A DNA stretch of 43,959 nucleotides, from the NCBI GenBank assembly GCA_010692645.1, contig JAAHGS010000048.1:1-43959 (forward strand), in the 5' to 3' direction. Positions 30,068-37,624 of this stretch are shown here, one piece after another. Both the position numbers and the translations under genes were made by a program. How positions within the stretch are numbered: the stretch's first letter is position 1; each line of letters starts with the position of its first letter. The DNA is from Symploca sp. SIO2E9. GTDB lineage: Bacteria; Cyanobacteriota; Cyanobacteriia; Cyanobacteriales; Coleofasciculaceae. The notes under the pieces were generated by a model, which was given only the letters and a program-made list of their open reading frames with translations, was not told where the DNA came from and ran no database searches.

Positions 30068-30187
30068 TATAGCGCTAGGCGCTAGGGAAAAGGGAACAGG
30101 GAAAAGGGAACAGGGAAAAGGGAACAGCAGTCTGTCAAAGGGTTTGCTGGATTTAGAAATGTCCTAACCTAAATGCGTAGTGCTATA
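30068..30187. repeat. Inverted-repeat element with (GGAAAAG/GGAACAG) heptamer core
   Basis: The left end is TATAGCGCTAGGCGC. The right end, in reverse, is TATAGCACTACGCATTTAGG and then TTAGGACA, the same inner end as the element at 20221-20349. The core at about 30082-30127 alternates two heptamers, GGAAAAG and GGAACAG, making a 14-bp period. It starts six bases upstream of the lpxD start codon, within its leader. Confidence 0.7.
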
Positions 30188-30271
30188 CCAAAATTTGAGC
30201 AAAGCCCCCTCCTCCCAGGTTTAAGGCATATCGTTGAACTAAGAATCCCCCTACTTCTAGGAGGGGGAGTT

Positions 30272-31522
30272 TCAATTAATTTCACCTATTGCTAAACCAG
30301 CTATCCAAGCTGTCGTCCAAGCACTCTGAAAGTTAAATCCACCTGTAATACCATCAATATCTAAGATTTCTCCAGCAAAGTAAAGACCAGAACACAGACG
30401 GCTTTCCATGGTTTTGAAGTTTACTTCTTTTAAGCTGACACCACCACAGGTGACAAACTCTTCTTTAAAGATGCCTTTACCTTTAATCAGGTAGACTCCT
30501 TGAGTAAGTTCTTGAATTAGTTGGTTGAGGGATCCTTTGGATAATTGAGCCCATCTTTGTTGTTCTTCAATGCCTACAGCTGTAATTAAATTTGCCCAAA
30601 GACGCTTGGAGATGGGAACAGGGCAACTGCTAATTATCAAGCGCCTCGACAACTGTGATTTGACTTTCAGCAGTAGTTCACGGAGACTTTCTTGCTTATA
30701 CTGGGGCAGCCAGTTGACAATCAAACGAGTTTGGTAGTGATGTTCCTGTAGGAATCTAGCACCCCAGGCAGAAAGCTTGAGAACTACAGGACCACTTAAA
30801 CCCCAGTGGGTAATTAGTAATGATCCTGTTTCTTCCCTGAGGGTTTTTCCAGCATCTGGTAATCGCAGGCGTACTTCTTTTAGGCTTACTCCAGGTAAGT
30901 CCTGTAGGCGAGAGTCTCGAATATTAAAGGTGAATAGAGAGGGAACAGGTGATTCAATTGTATGACCTAAATTTTCTGCCCAACGGTAGCCTAGAGGGTT
31001 GCTACCAGTAGTGAGGAGTAGGCGATCGCAATCTAGTTTATCTCCATTCTTGAGCACAATGTCAAACTTGCCTGGATTAGATTGTGGGGGGAGTTGTCGC
31101 GAAACTGACTTGACAGCAGTACTAGTGCAAAGCTTGACGCCAGCTGCTTTAGCTGCCTGGAAGAGACACTCAACTATTGTTTCGGAACTATCAGTAACTG
31201 GGAATATCCGCCCATCTGCTTCAGTTTTTAGCTGTATACCTTGCGCCTCAAACCAGGCGACGGTATCTTTTGGTTGAAAGCGAGTGAAGGCACCCCGTAA
31301 TGCCTTGCTGCCTCTAGGGTAAGCTTGCACTAACAAGGCTGGATCAAAACAGGCATGAGTAACATTGCAGCGCCCACCACCGGAGATGCGCACTTTGGCT
31401 AAGGGCTGACGCGAGGCTTCTAGGAGAGTAACTTGCGCCTGGGGATAGGTTCTGGCACAGGTAATTGCACCAAAAAAACCGGCAGCACCGCCACCGATTA
31501 CTACAATTTTTAGAGGTTGCAA
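30272..31522 (-). CDS. HI0933/YhiN-family FAD-dependent oxidoreductase
   Basis: The product has 416 residues. The Rossmann FAD motif is VVIGGGAAGFFGA at residues 7-19, and the family motif SGGGRCNVT is near residue 48. The C-terminal FAD block is YFAGEILDIDGITGGFNFQ. The family (HI0933, YhiN, BaiN relatives) is widespread and mostly uncharacterised; a gut homologue reduces bile-acid intermediates. It starts 37 bp downstream of the rubredoxin gene on the same strand, so the two may form a small redox operon, with rubredoxin a possible electron partner (inference). Confidence 0.92.
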   Translation of the reverse strand: MQPLKIVVIGGGAAGFFGAITCARTYPQAQVTLLEASRQPLAKVRISGGGRCNVTHACFDPALLVQAYPRGSKALRGAFTRFQPKDTVAWFEAQGIQLKTEADGRIFPVTDSSETIVECLFQAAKAAGVKLCTSTAVKSVSRQLPPQSNPGKFDIVLKNGDKLDCDRLLLTTGSNPLGYRWAENLGHTIESPVPSLFTFNIRDSRLQDLPGVSLKEVRLRLPDAGKTLREETGSLLITHWGLSGPVVLKLSAWGARFLQEHHYQTRLIVNWLPQYKQESLRELLLKVKSQLSRRLIISSCPVPISKRLWANLITAVGIEEQQRWAQLSKGSLNQLIQELTQGVYLIKGKGIFKEEFVTCGGVSLKEVNFKTMESRLCSGLYFAGEILDIDGITGGFNFQSAWTTAWIAGLAIGEIN

Positions 31523-31559
31523 AACTTGACATCCTCCACTTCTAAATCAAAGATTATAT

Positions 31560-31721
31560 CTAGTCTTCTGGTTCAAAATCTTCTTTACCCACTCCGCATA
31601 CAGGACAAACCCAGTCATCTGGTATGTCTTCAAAAGCCGTTCCTGGATCAATACCGCTATCTGGATCCCCTTCTTCTGGGTCATACACATAGCCGCAAAC
31701 GTTGCATACATATTTTTTCAT
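31560..31721 (-). CDS. Rubredoxin
   Basis: The product has 53 residues. The iron-binding cysteines are Cys6, Cys9, Cys39 and Cys42, in [10 protein letters not shown] and [10 protein letters not shown], with the classical [15 protein letters not shown] core between them. There is no C-terminal membrane anchor, so it is not the thylakoid RubA type that assembles photosystem I; it is a soluble rubredoxin. It is a one-electron carrier. It lies directly upstream of the HI0933-type flavoprotein (37 bp), probably co-transcribed with it. Confidence 0.95.
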   Translation of the reverse strand: MKKYVCNVCGYVYDPEEGDPDSGIDPGTAFEDIPDDWVCPVCGVGKEDFEPED

Positions 31722-31761
31722 CTTGGTGTTCTCCTCTTAACATGACTAAGCTTCGATGCTG

Positions 31762-32019
31762 TCATAGAAAGTTTACTGATAGATGTACACTTGTCTCAAG
31801 TGTTGAATAATTTAGTTCTGACAAGTCCCAGTGCTTTTGCTCTTGAAGCCAAGTGATGAGTGCTTTTCTTTCCCTATTTGTTAAATAACTTTTTGCTCCT
31901 TTATCTCCTAAATTTAACCCCTCTATTCCCCAGTCTTTGAATTGCTTGTTCCATTTACTAATCAAGCTAGGAGCTTTGGGGGAGTGTTGCCAACAAATAA
32001 CAGCACTCCCTAATAGTTG
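31762..32019 (-). pseudogene. Transposase N-terminal fragment (helix-turn-helix, IS630-like)
   Basis: The open frame reads LLGSAVICWQHSPKAPSLIS, continues to LNLGDKGAKSYL and ends RKALITWLQEQKHWDLSELN before it degenerates. There is no start codon at the upstream end, where a TGA precedes it. The catalytic DDE part is absent. The pattern of two helix-turn-helix segments before TWLQEQKHWDLSEL resembles the N-terminus of IS630/Tc1-mariner-type transposases. This is a relic; the family assignment is tentative. Confidence 0.6.
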
Positions 32020-32035
32020 TCAAGAACTTTTTAGC

Positions 32036-32905
32036 TTAACTTAGTTCAACTTTTATACTCACCACAGTTTCCATGGTTGCACCGGGTTCAACTGTAAGTA
32101 AGTGTTCACCAGTATTGAGAGCATTACGCGGAGAACTCCAGGGTTCTAGACAATAGAAATCTTTTCCCTTGACTGTCCAAAATACTAAAGTTGAGTAATT
32201 TTTATCGTAGTTAAGGGTTAGCTTTAAATTGCGACTTTGGTCAGTGACGATCGCTGGCTGTTTTGATAGATTTATGAAGGCAATATCGATTTCATCTTGC
32301 TCGAAATCAAACTGACCTGAAAAGGTTTGAATAGTATCGTCACCTTTGACTTGGAATTGGTTAGATGGAATAGAACAAACTAACTTGCTCTTATCAGCAA
32401 CGGAAAAGTAAGGGTGAATGCCAGTTGAAAAAGGCATCGGTTCGGAGGAGAGATTAGTGTGCCGGTATTTCAGTTCAAGAGTATTGCCCTCAAGTTTGTA
32501 GGTGAAATTTAACTCAAAGTCAAAGGGGTAAACCTCACGTGTCTGCTCATTGCTCTTGAGACTAACTGTTAAGCTAGCACACCCGTCTGTAGACTCGTCA
32601 GTTACTTCCCAGGGGAGATTACGGGCAAAGCCATGTTGTTTAAGCTGATAAGTCTGCCCGTTGAGGGTATATTTATCATCGGGTAAGTTACCGCAGATGG
32701 GAAACAGTAGTGGGATGCCTCCTCGCACCGATAGTGTGGGATTTGTAAAACGCTCCGTATCCAGGTAAAAGATATCTTGTCCCTGGAAGCGCCAACTAGT
32801 AACGATACCACCTCGTTCTGGAACAACGGCAATTTGGGATTGGGAACTTTGATCCGAGAGCATGTAGGTTTTGTATTGCTGCTGTTCAACAGTGACTGCA
32901 AACAT
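32036..32905 (-). CDS. Aldose 1-epimerase-like protein
   Basis: The product has 289 residues from the ATG at 32905 (MFAVTVEQQQYKTYMLSD). An ATG eight codons upstream is possible but less like the family. Galactose-mutarotase-fold signatures are RGGIPLLFPICGNL, LKQHGFARNLPW, the catalytic-type STGIHPYFSV and the late FYCLEPWSSPRNALNTGE. It likely interconverts anomers of a hexose or hexose 6-phosphate. No sugar-metabolism neighbour identifies its substrate. Confidence 0.88.
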   Translation of the reverse strand: MFAVTVEQQQYKTYMLSDQSSQSQIAVVPERGGIVTSWRFQGQDIFYLDTERFTNPTLSVRGGIPLLFPICGNLPDDKYTLNGQTYQLKQHGFARNLPWEVTDESTDGCASLTVSLKSNEQTREVYPFDFELNFTYKLEGNTLELKYRHTNLSSEPMPFSTGIHPYFSVADKSKLVCSIPSNQFQVKGDDTIQTFSGQFDFEQDEIDIAFINLSKQPAIVTDQSRNLKLTLNYDKNYSTLVFWTVKGKDFYCLEPWSSPRNALNTGEHLLTVEPGATMETVVSIKVELS

Positions 32906-32970
32906 AGACTCTTTACTAAAAAACAACACCAGTTAGCGAATCCCCTTCAGTTTTACCAGAAATAAGGCTG

Positions 32971-33094
32971 ATAGCGCTTTTCAATTGAGTGAGGTACAGC
33001 TTGTTGAAGGAGGAGGGGGAGAAATTATTCTTGTGAACCGACTTTTATCCGAGAGCTTTGAGGCGTTGTACTTCATTCAAATGAAAACTGCTAT
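32971..33094. repeat. Short inverted-repeat element (TATAGC...TGAGATACA family, copy 2)
   Basis: Ends of 28 bp (32971-32998 and 33067-33094) match as inverse repeats at 23 of 28 positions. They resemble the ends of the element at 5371-5507. The core is purine-rich (GGAGGAGGGGGAG) without a long array. It lies in the 554-bp gap before 33460. The remainder (33095-33459) is AT-rich with no gene seen. Confidence 0.75.
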
Positions 33095-33459
33095 GAAAGC
33101 CTCCGTATTTCAATTAACCAAAATTTGTAATTTAACTTCATATTTAGCTGCTTATTGAGAAAATTCTCATTTATTAGGTGATTGCGCCGATTTTTTAAAT
33201 GTGGAATAATATAACTTCAATGTAATAATGGTCTTTTTTGACTAAAAAAGGATAGTAAACTCCAAAACCCTGATTATGTCATTTGATTTACATAAACTAC
33301 TGCGCTCAAAAGTCTAAATCTTCCAAGCCTCGAGGCAGAAGTTTTTATTAAGCAAAGTAAAGCAAAAATATTTTAACTTTGACAAATCAAGCATCATGTG
33401 CATCAAATAAATGGGAATGGAAAGTGTAAGGATTAGTGACAGGAGACAAAATTTAACCT

Positions 33460-34071
33460 ATGAGTTTGCACTCGTTACGATTTCGGCTCAACATCCTTGC
33501 CATCCCTTCTACACAGAGGCGTATAGCTTTCCTTTGTCTACTGAGTTTGATGGCTATTTTTAGCAGTATGCTGCTGTTGGGAACACCACCAGCTCTAGCA
33601 GGACTTAATGATGACCGATTTGATGGCAACATCTTTGCCCTTTATGGTGGAAATGGTTCCCTGGTACCACCCCGGGTCAACTTGGCAGAGTCCTTAAAAA
33701 AGGAGAAACCAGCGCTATTGGTGTTTTACGTAGAAGATAGCAGTGATTGCAAGCGATTTTCTTCGGTGGTATCGCAGCTACAGCAACCCTATGGAAGAGC
33801 CGCAAGTTTTATTCCTATTAATATCGATAGTCTATCGCCAGAGTCTAGCTATACACCGACAGAACCGGGATACTATTACCAAGGCTTAGTCCCGCAAATA
33901 GTTATAATTAACCACGATAGCAAGGTCGTCCTCAATGAAGTAGGGCAAGTATCCTATGAGCAGGTAGATGATGTTTTTCGGGAAGTGTTCGACTTACTGC
34001 CTCGTTCGGAATCAGTCGAACTCAAGCGGCGTGCATTCAACGAAATTAATACTGAGCTAAGGTCTGATTAG
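33460..34071 (+). CDS. Thioredoxin-fold thylakoid protein, photosystem I accumulation factor type
   Basis: The product has 203 residues. A basic N-terminus and a hydrophobic segment (about 22-43) end in ALAG, giving a signal peptide or membrane anchor into the thylakoid lumen or periplasm. The mature part has a thioredoxin-like fold (ALLVFYVEDSSDCKRFSSVV and VPQIVIINHDSKVVLNEVGQ), with a single Cys in place of CxxC. From memory, close homologues in cyanobacteria are annotated as a thylakoid membrane photosystem I accumulation factor. With one cysteine it is unlikely to be a classical disulfide oxidoreductase. It stands alone. Confidence 0.82.
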   Translation: MSLHSLRFRLNILAIPSTQRRIAFLCLLSLMAIFSSMLLLGTPPALAGLNDDRFDGNIFALYGGNGSLVPPRVNLAESLKKEKPALLVFYVEDSSDCKRFSSVVSQLQQPYGRAASFIPINIDSLSPESSYTPTEPGYYYQGLVPQIVIINHDSKVVLNEVGQVSYEQVDDVFREVFDLLPRSESVELKRRAFNEINTELRSD

Positions 34072-34100
34072 CCTTGGGATGGACGATAACTTTGCTTTAG

Positions 34101-34183
34101 TTCATGGTTAATTGCCTAAAGAACGTGAACCCTGTTTGCGCAGCATGGGCCTAGCGCTTACGATGAACAATGAACAATTAACC
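34101..34183. repeat. Foldback repeat, GTTCAT...GCGCAAAC family, copy 1
   Basis: GGTTAATTG (34106-34114) pairs with CAATTAACC (34175-34183). The loop, read on the minus strand, contains GCGCTAGGCCCATGCTGCGC followed by AAAC. It closely resembles the loop of the repeat at 37035-37127. It lies between the thylakoid-factor gene and the gene at 34227. Confidence 0.65.
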
Positions 34184-34226
34184 CTTCTCACGCTATTCTG
34201 GTAAAAGAAATTCAACGATTGTGCTG

Positions 34227-34835
34227 ATGTCAAAAGTATACAGCACACAAGAGCTAATCAAAATCTTAGCCGATGAGCGCCGCGCCTGCATGAGCGGGCA
34301 GCGCTTTAATCTAACAGCTTCTGTGTCTGGCAATCCTTTGATTGACCGATTTGTAAAACCTGATGGCATTCAGAAGTTTAGCGCCTATCAAGACTTCAAA
34401 GCAACTGTTCACAGCTACCAGCGACAAAATCAAATCTCAGGCATAGTTTGGCAGCAGCTGAAAATCAAAGGGGAAACCCTGCACTATCCTGCTGTCCATG
34501 ACCAGCTAGTAGCACTCCCCAGTGATTTGGAAATCCTCAAGGCAGCAAAAGCTTCAATTCTGGAGTTTTGGCACAGTACAACCCGGAATATGGATTTATA
34601 CTTAAGTATTAATAATAGCAAAGATTATCGCCAGATTCAGTCAACTTATGTATCTAAGCTCGCTTACAGAAGCGAATGGGTTAATCTTTCTGGACATGGT
34701 AAAGCGGATTTTTTAGAAATTATCTTGCAGCTAGGCTGGGGGAAACCAGAAGAAGCCTTTTATAAACGGGGATGGCCAACATCAGGAAGTGAGCATATCC
34801 ATGCAGTCAATCCTGGCAAGTATCCAATTTGTTGA
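34227..34835 (+). CDS. Uncharacterised protein, 202 residues
   Basis: The ATG at 34227 (MSKVYSTQELIKILADERRA) is preferred over a GTG two codons upstream. The protein is soluble, mixed alpha/beta, without a signal peptide, membrane segment or obvious catalytic motif. A basic early stretch (DERRACMSGQRFNL) and a C-terminal SGSEHIHAVNPGKYPIC are notable. I do not recognise the family. The start is 155 bp after the thylakoid-factor gene, separated by a foldback repeat, so co-transcription is possible but not shown. Confidence 0.75.
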   Translation: MSKVYSTQELIKILADERRACMSGQRFNLTASVSGNPLIDRFVKPDGIQKFSAYQDFKATVHSYQRQNQISGIVWQQLKIKGETLHYPAVHDQLVALPSDLEILKAAKASILEFWHSTTRNMDLYLSINNSKDYRQIQSTYVSKLAYRSEWVNLSGHGKADFLEIILQLGWGKPEEAFYKRGWPTSGSEHIHAVNPGKYPIC

Positions 34836-34849
34836 AAACAAGGAAGAAA

Positions 34850-34963
34850 ATCGATTATCTAAATGTTTGCTACAAATACTTTTTAAGTAATAAGTTTTAA
34901 ATAAAAAGTAATAAATGTTCTTGTTGTCACTTATTACTTATTACTTATTACTTATTACTTAAT
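34850..34963. repeat. Element with (ACTTATT) heptamer core, copy 2 (right end lost)
   Basis: It starts ATCGATTATCTAAATG, then TTTGCTACAAATACTTT, nearly identical to the reversed right end of the element at 28834-28993. It ends in a four- to five-unit heptamer array (34929-34962) that abuts the stop codon of the gene at 34968; the expected opposite terminal repeat is missing. Confidence 0.75.
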
Positions 34964-34967
34964 CTTC

Positions 34968-35852
34968 TTACCAACGTGCCTGTGGTCCTGCCCAGACTTG
35001 GTTAACTACTTGACCGTAAATCATCGGTTCTTCCTCAAAAGCCAGGATAGTACTGCCATCAGGATCAACAGCCCATATAGGCCAATCTTCATCACCCAAG
35101 ACACCAGCCCGAAACAGAACTCGATCTGGATTAGTTTGACTCCAACCCAGCAATACAGCATTGCTGTAGTCAATTTGCTCTGGTGCTAAGGTACTTATCT
35201 GATTGTGCTGCCGATCCCAAATTACTGCATAATCAGAAGCATCTGATGAACTCAACATGCCTTCAAACTGTCTTCCCAAGATGCGTTCACTTGAGGATGA
35301 CCAAGAAATAGGAATCAAAATGGCGATTGTTCCTGCCATATCCATTTGTTGATCACTGAGCAAAGGATTGTCAGCCAAGGGAGAAGAGGGGGTGATTGTC
35401 CGCAAATCTCCAGTCTGTAGATTTTCCACAAACATTACACTAGTGACGCGGCTGCGGTAAAGTTCTGGCTGTGCATGCATCTGAATGCGACTATATGCTG
35501 CATAAGTACCATCTGGAGAAACTAGCGATTGGCTGCGATAGTAGCGTAACCCAGAAGTATCATTGGCACTCATTTCAGCATGAGTCGCTAAGACCCAATT
35601 CCAAGGGATTGGATGGGGACTATCGAGGGGATCAATCTGCTCTCCTAATTCAATCATGTCGGGGACTATTTCTTCAGGCACTTCAATTGATAACTGGGAA
35701 TATGGTATTGATGACTGGCTGACATTGTTAGGCACATTTAATTGGTCAGCCTTGACAGATGAGCAATTTGCTATTATTAGTAGAGCGACTAAAGGCAGTG
35801 GGGATGATTGCATGCAAAACCATCCTACTAAACAGAATATTCTTTTGAACAT
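34968..35852 (-). CDS. Uncharacterised exported protein with propeller-like repeats
   Basis: The product has 294 residues. The N-terminus MFKRIFCLVGWFCMQSSPLP continues into a hydrophobic run ending near ANCSSVKADQ, a signal peptide; the cysteine could be a lipoprotein site or simply part of the h-region end. The mature part has short repeats like those of TolB/WD-type propellers (SLVSPDGTYAAYSRIQM, AVDPDGSTILAFEEE). It is predicted to be periplasmic or surface-bound, with unknown function. It is convergent with the gene at 34227. Confidence 0.78.
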   Translation of the reverse strand: MFKRIFCLVGWFCMQSSPLPLVALLIIANCSSVKADQLNVPNNVSQSSIPYSQLSIEVPEEIVPDMIELGEQIDPLDSPHPIPWNWVLATHAEMSANDTSGLRYYRSQSLVSPDGTYAAYSRIQMHAQPELYRSRVTSVMFVENLQTGDLRTITPSSPLADNPLLSDQQMDMAGTIAILIPISWSSSSERILGRQFEGMLSSSDASDYAVIWDRQHNQISTLAPEQIDYSNAVLLGWSQTNPDRVLFRAGVLGDEDWPIWAVDPDGSTILAFEEEPMIYGQVVNQVWAGPQARW

Positions 35853-36118
35853 CAGGAGTTGAGGGTGCTAGTGGGCGTTTCATCTGAAGAGCAACGCTTA
35901 AGAAAGTAAGGTGGTGTTGCTATTTTTCCATGTATACCAAGTCACAAACCAATCCAATCACTCTTTTACGAAAGTTTTCATTCTGAGTTCACTAATTTTT
36001 ATACTTAATTATTTCAATTAAGTGATAATATTGCAAGTATAAGTTTGTATATGAATCTGAGCAATATCAGTCTTGTCTCTGTTATTCTTCTAAGGACTGG
36101 ATAAAAATCAGGAAGATA

Positions 36119-36997
36119 GTGACCCGATCCCCTAATTCAGCCCCCAATACTTCTCCTAACCGCTCAACGGGTAGAAGTCCGTGGTTACTAGTGTTAGTTT
36201 TTCGACTGCTACTCCTAGGCGTAGGCAGTGGCATATCCCTGATTTTGGGCATTCTCTTTGCCATTATCTATCCCAATCCTAATCCTGAGAAACCCTTGTT
36301 GCCCAAAATCCTCAAGCCTCTTGATAATCAAAAACCAACTATTTCTCCTAACTCCAACTCAACACCAAAATCGACTCCTGAGAATCTAACCTCACAGCTA
36401 ACAACATCCCAAAGACAGGAGGCACAAACTAAACTAAGACAATTGCAGGCACAGCAGCAGTCGCTTAGGGGAGGTATCCTCCAGCTGGAAAAAGAAATCG
36501 GTGTGAGCGCTCAAGATGAAGCTTTAGAAGCGCGATTAGAAACAATATCTTTGCAACTTCAAGCTCAACAGGCTTCTGGTTCAGATACCTCCTCAGGGGC
36601 AACAGGCAGTATTAACCAAACAGCTGCCTCATCCCAAACAATCTCCTCGGCCGATAAGCTGAAAGTGACTTTACCCAGCGATGTCTTGTTTGAGGAAAAC
36701 AGCAGCACTCTACGCCCAGATGCTGGCTTGATTTTAGATAAAATTGTTGCTGATTTGCGCAAAACTCCGAAGTCAACAATCCGCATTGCTGTTCACACCA
36801 AAGTCGCTGCTAAAGCTCAAGAAAATCGCAAACTTTCATTTAGTCGTGCCAAGGCGGTTGAGCAGTATCTTGCCAGTGCTTTAGATGACCAGTATCGTTG
36901 GCTAGTAGTTGGTTACGGTGAAACTCGTCCCCTCGTATCTAACGATACTGATGCTAATGGGCGACGCAATCGACGCGTTGAAATTTCTGTCGATTAG
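36119..36997 (+). CDS. Membrane protein with C-terminal OmpA domain
   Basis: The product has 292 residues from a GTG start with a good ribosome binding site (AGGAAGA, five bases away). A Ser/Pro-rich N-terminus is followed by one membrane segment (about 22-50) and a Pro-rich linker. A coiled coil lies at about 95-145 (QEAQTKLRQLQAQQQSLRGG), then an OmpA/MotB-type peptidoglycan-binding domain at 185-292 (VLFEENSSTLRPDAG, SFSRAKAVEQYL, GYGETRPLVSN, NRRVEISVD). It probably links the cytoplasmic membrane to the cell wall. The 266 bp upstream hold no gene. Confidence 0.9.
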   Translation: MTRSPNSAPNTSPNRSTGRSPWLLVLVFRLLLLGVGSGISLILGILFAIIYPNPNPEKPLLPKILKPLDNQKPTISPNSNSTPKSTPENLTSQLTTSQRQEAQTKLRQLQAQQQSLRGGILQLEKEIGVSAQDEALEARLETISLQLQAQQASGSDTSSGATGSINQTAASSQTISSADKLKVTLPSDVLFEENSSTLRPDAGLILDKIVADLRKTPKSTIRIAVHTKVAAKAQENRKLSFSRAKAVEQYLASALDDQYRWLVVGYGETRPLVSNDTDANGRRNRRVEISVD

Positions 36998-37034
36998 GTC
37001 GAAAGTATTTTTATTGTTCTTTTTATTGTTGATG

Positions 37035-37127
37035 GTTGATGGTTCATGCTACGCGCTGCGCCCATGGTGCGCAAACATTGGGTTGGTATTCGGCAATGGT
37101 AGAATACTTTCCCAATGAACCATCAAC
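37035..37127. repeat. Foldback repeat, GTTCAT...GCGCAAAC family, copy 2
   Basis: GTTGATGGTTCAT (37035-37047) pairs perfectly with ATGAACCATCAAC (37115-37127). Its loop GCGCTGCGCCCATGGTGCGC plus AAACA matches the loop of the copy at 34101 in inverse orientation. It lies 38 bp after the OmpA gene and may act as its transcription end. Confidence 0.75.
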
Positions 37128-37152
37128 AATCAACTATGAACAGAGTTAAAAA

Positions 37153-37257
37153 TGTCAGGATTTTATAACAGTAAAACTTACGATATGTCAGGATTTTATA
37201 ATAGTTAAATCTTCAAAAGAATGTAGTATTTGTTTTGTCAAAAACACGTGTTTGACA
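37153..37257. promoter_or_regulatory. Direct repeat pair and operator-like palindrome upstream of the FG-GAP gene
   Basis: TGTCAGGATTTTATAA occurs twice, near 37153 and 37185, about 33 bp apart. Then TGTCAAAAACACGTG and TTTGACA form an almost perfect 22-bp palindrome at 37236-37257. These lie 370-470 bp upstream of the start at 37625 in a 627-bp gene-free stretch. A protein-binding role is possible; no regulator family could be named. Confidence 0.4.
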
Positions 37258-37624
37258 TAACCTTAAATATAGAGTTGATTGTCATTAATGAGGCTTTACT
37301 GTCATACCTGGTCTTAGGCTCGAAGTTACATCTCCTGATTGGTGATTCAACGACAGCATTGATCGCTTGATGAACTTGCCTTAGGGCTAATCAAAAAAAA
37401 TTCAATAATGAGCAGTTACTGCCTAGAGATAACTGGCTATTACTAGTAAACCACTCACTTAGCTGGGCGAAGTTTCAGTATGGGATGCACTCCTACTAAG
37501 CAATCGGCTTGAAAACTGAAAAAAAATCTAACCCTTTTTGGCGATTTGCCCAGCTTGGTGGCAAGCAACCATTTAGGGTTCCCAGCATGCACTCCCCTAA
37601 CCAAACTTCACCGGGAAATTCACT

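Noticed and set aside
31762-32019. Functional small DNA-binding protein
   Set aside because: The sequence resembles only the N-terminal part of a transposase, has no proper start and decays at its end; a relic is more likely.
33460-34071. Thioredoxin with active CxxC
   Set aside because: Only one cysteine is present at the expected site, so a classical thioredoxin activity is not supported.
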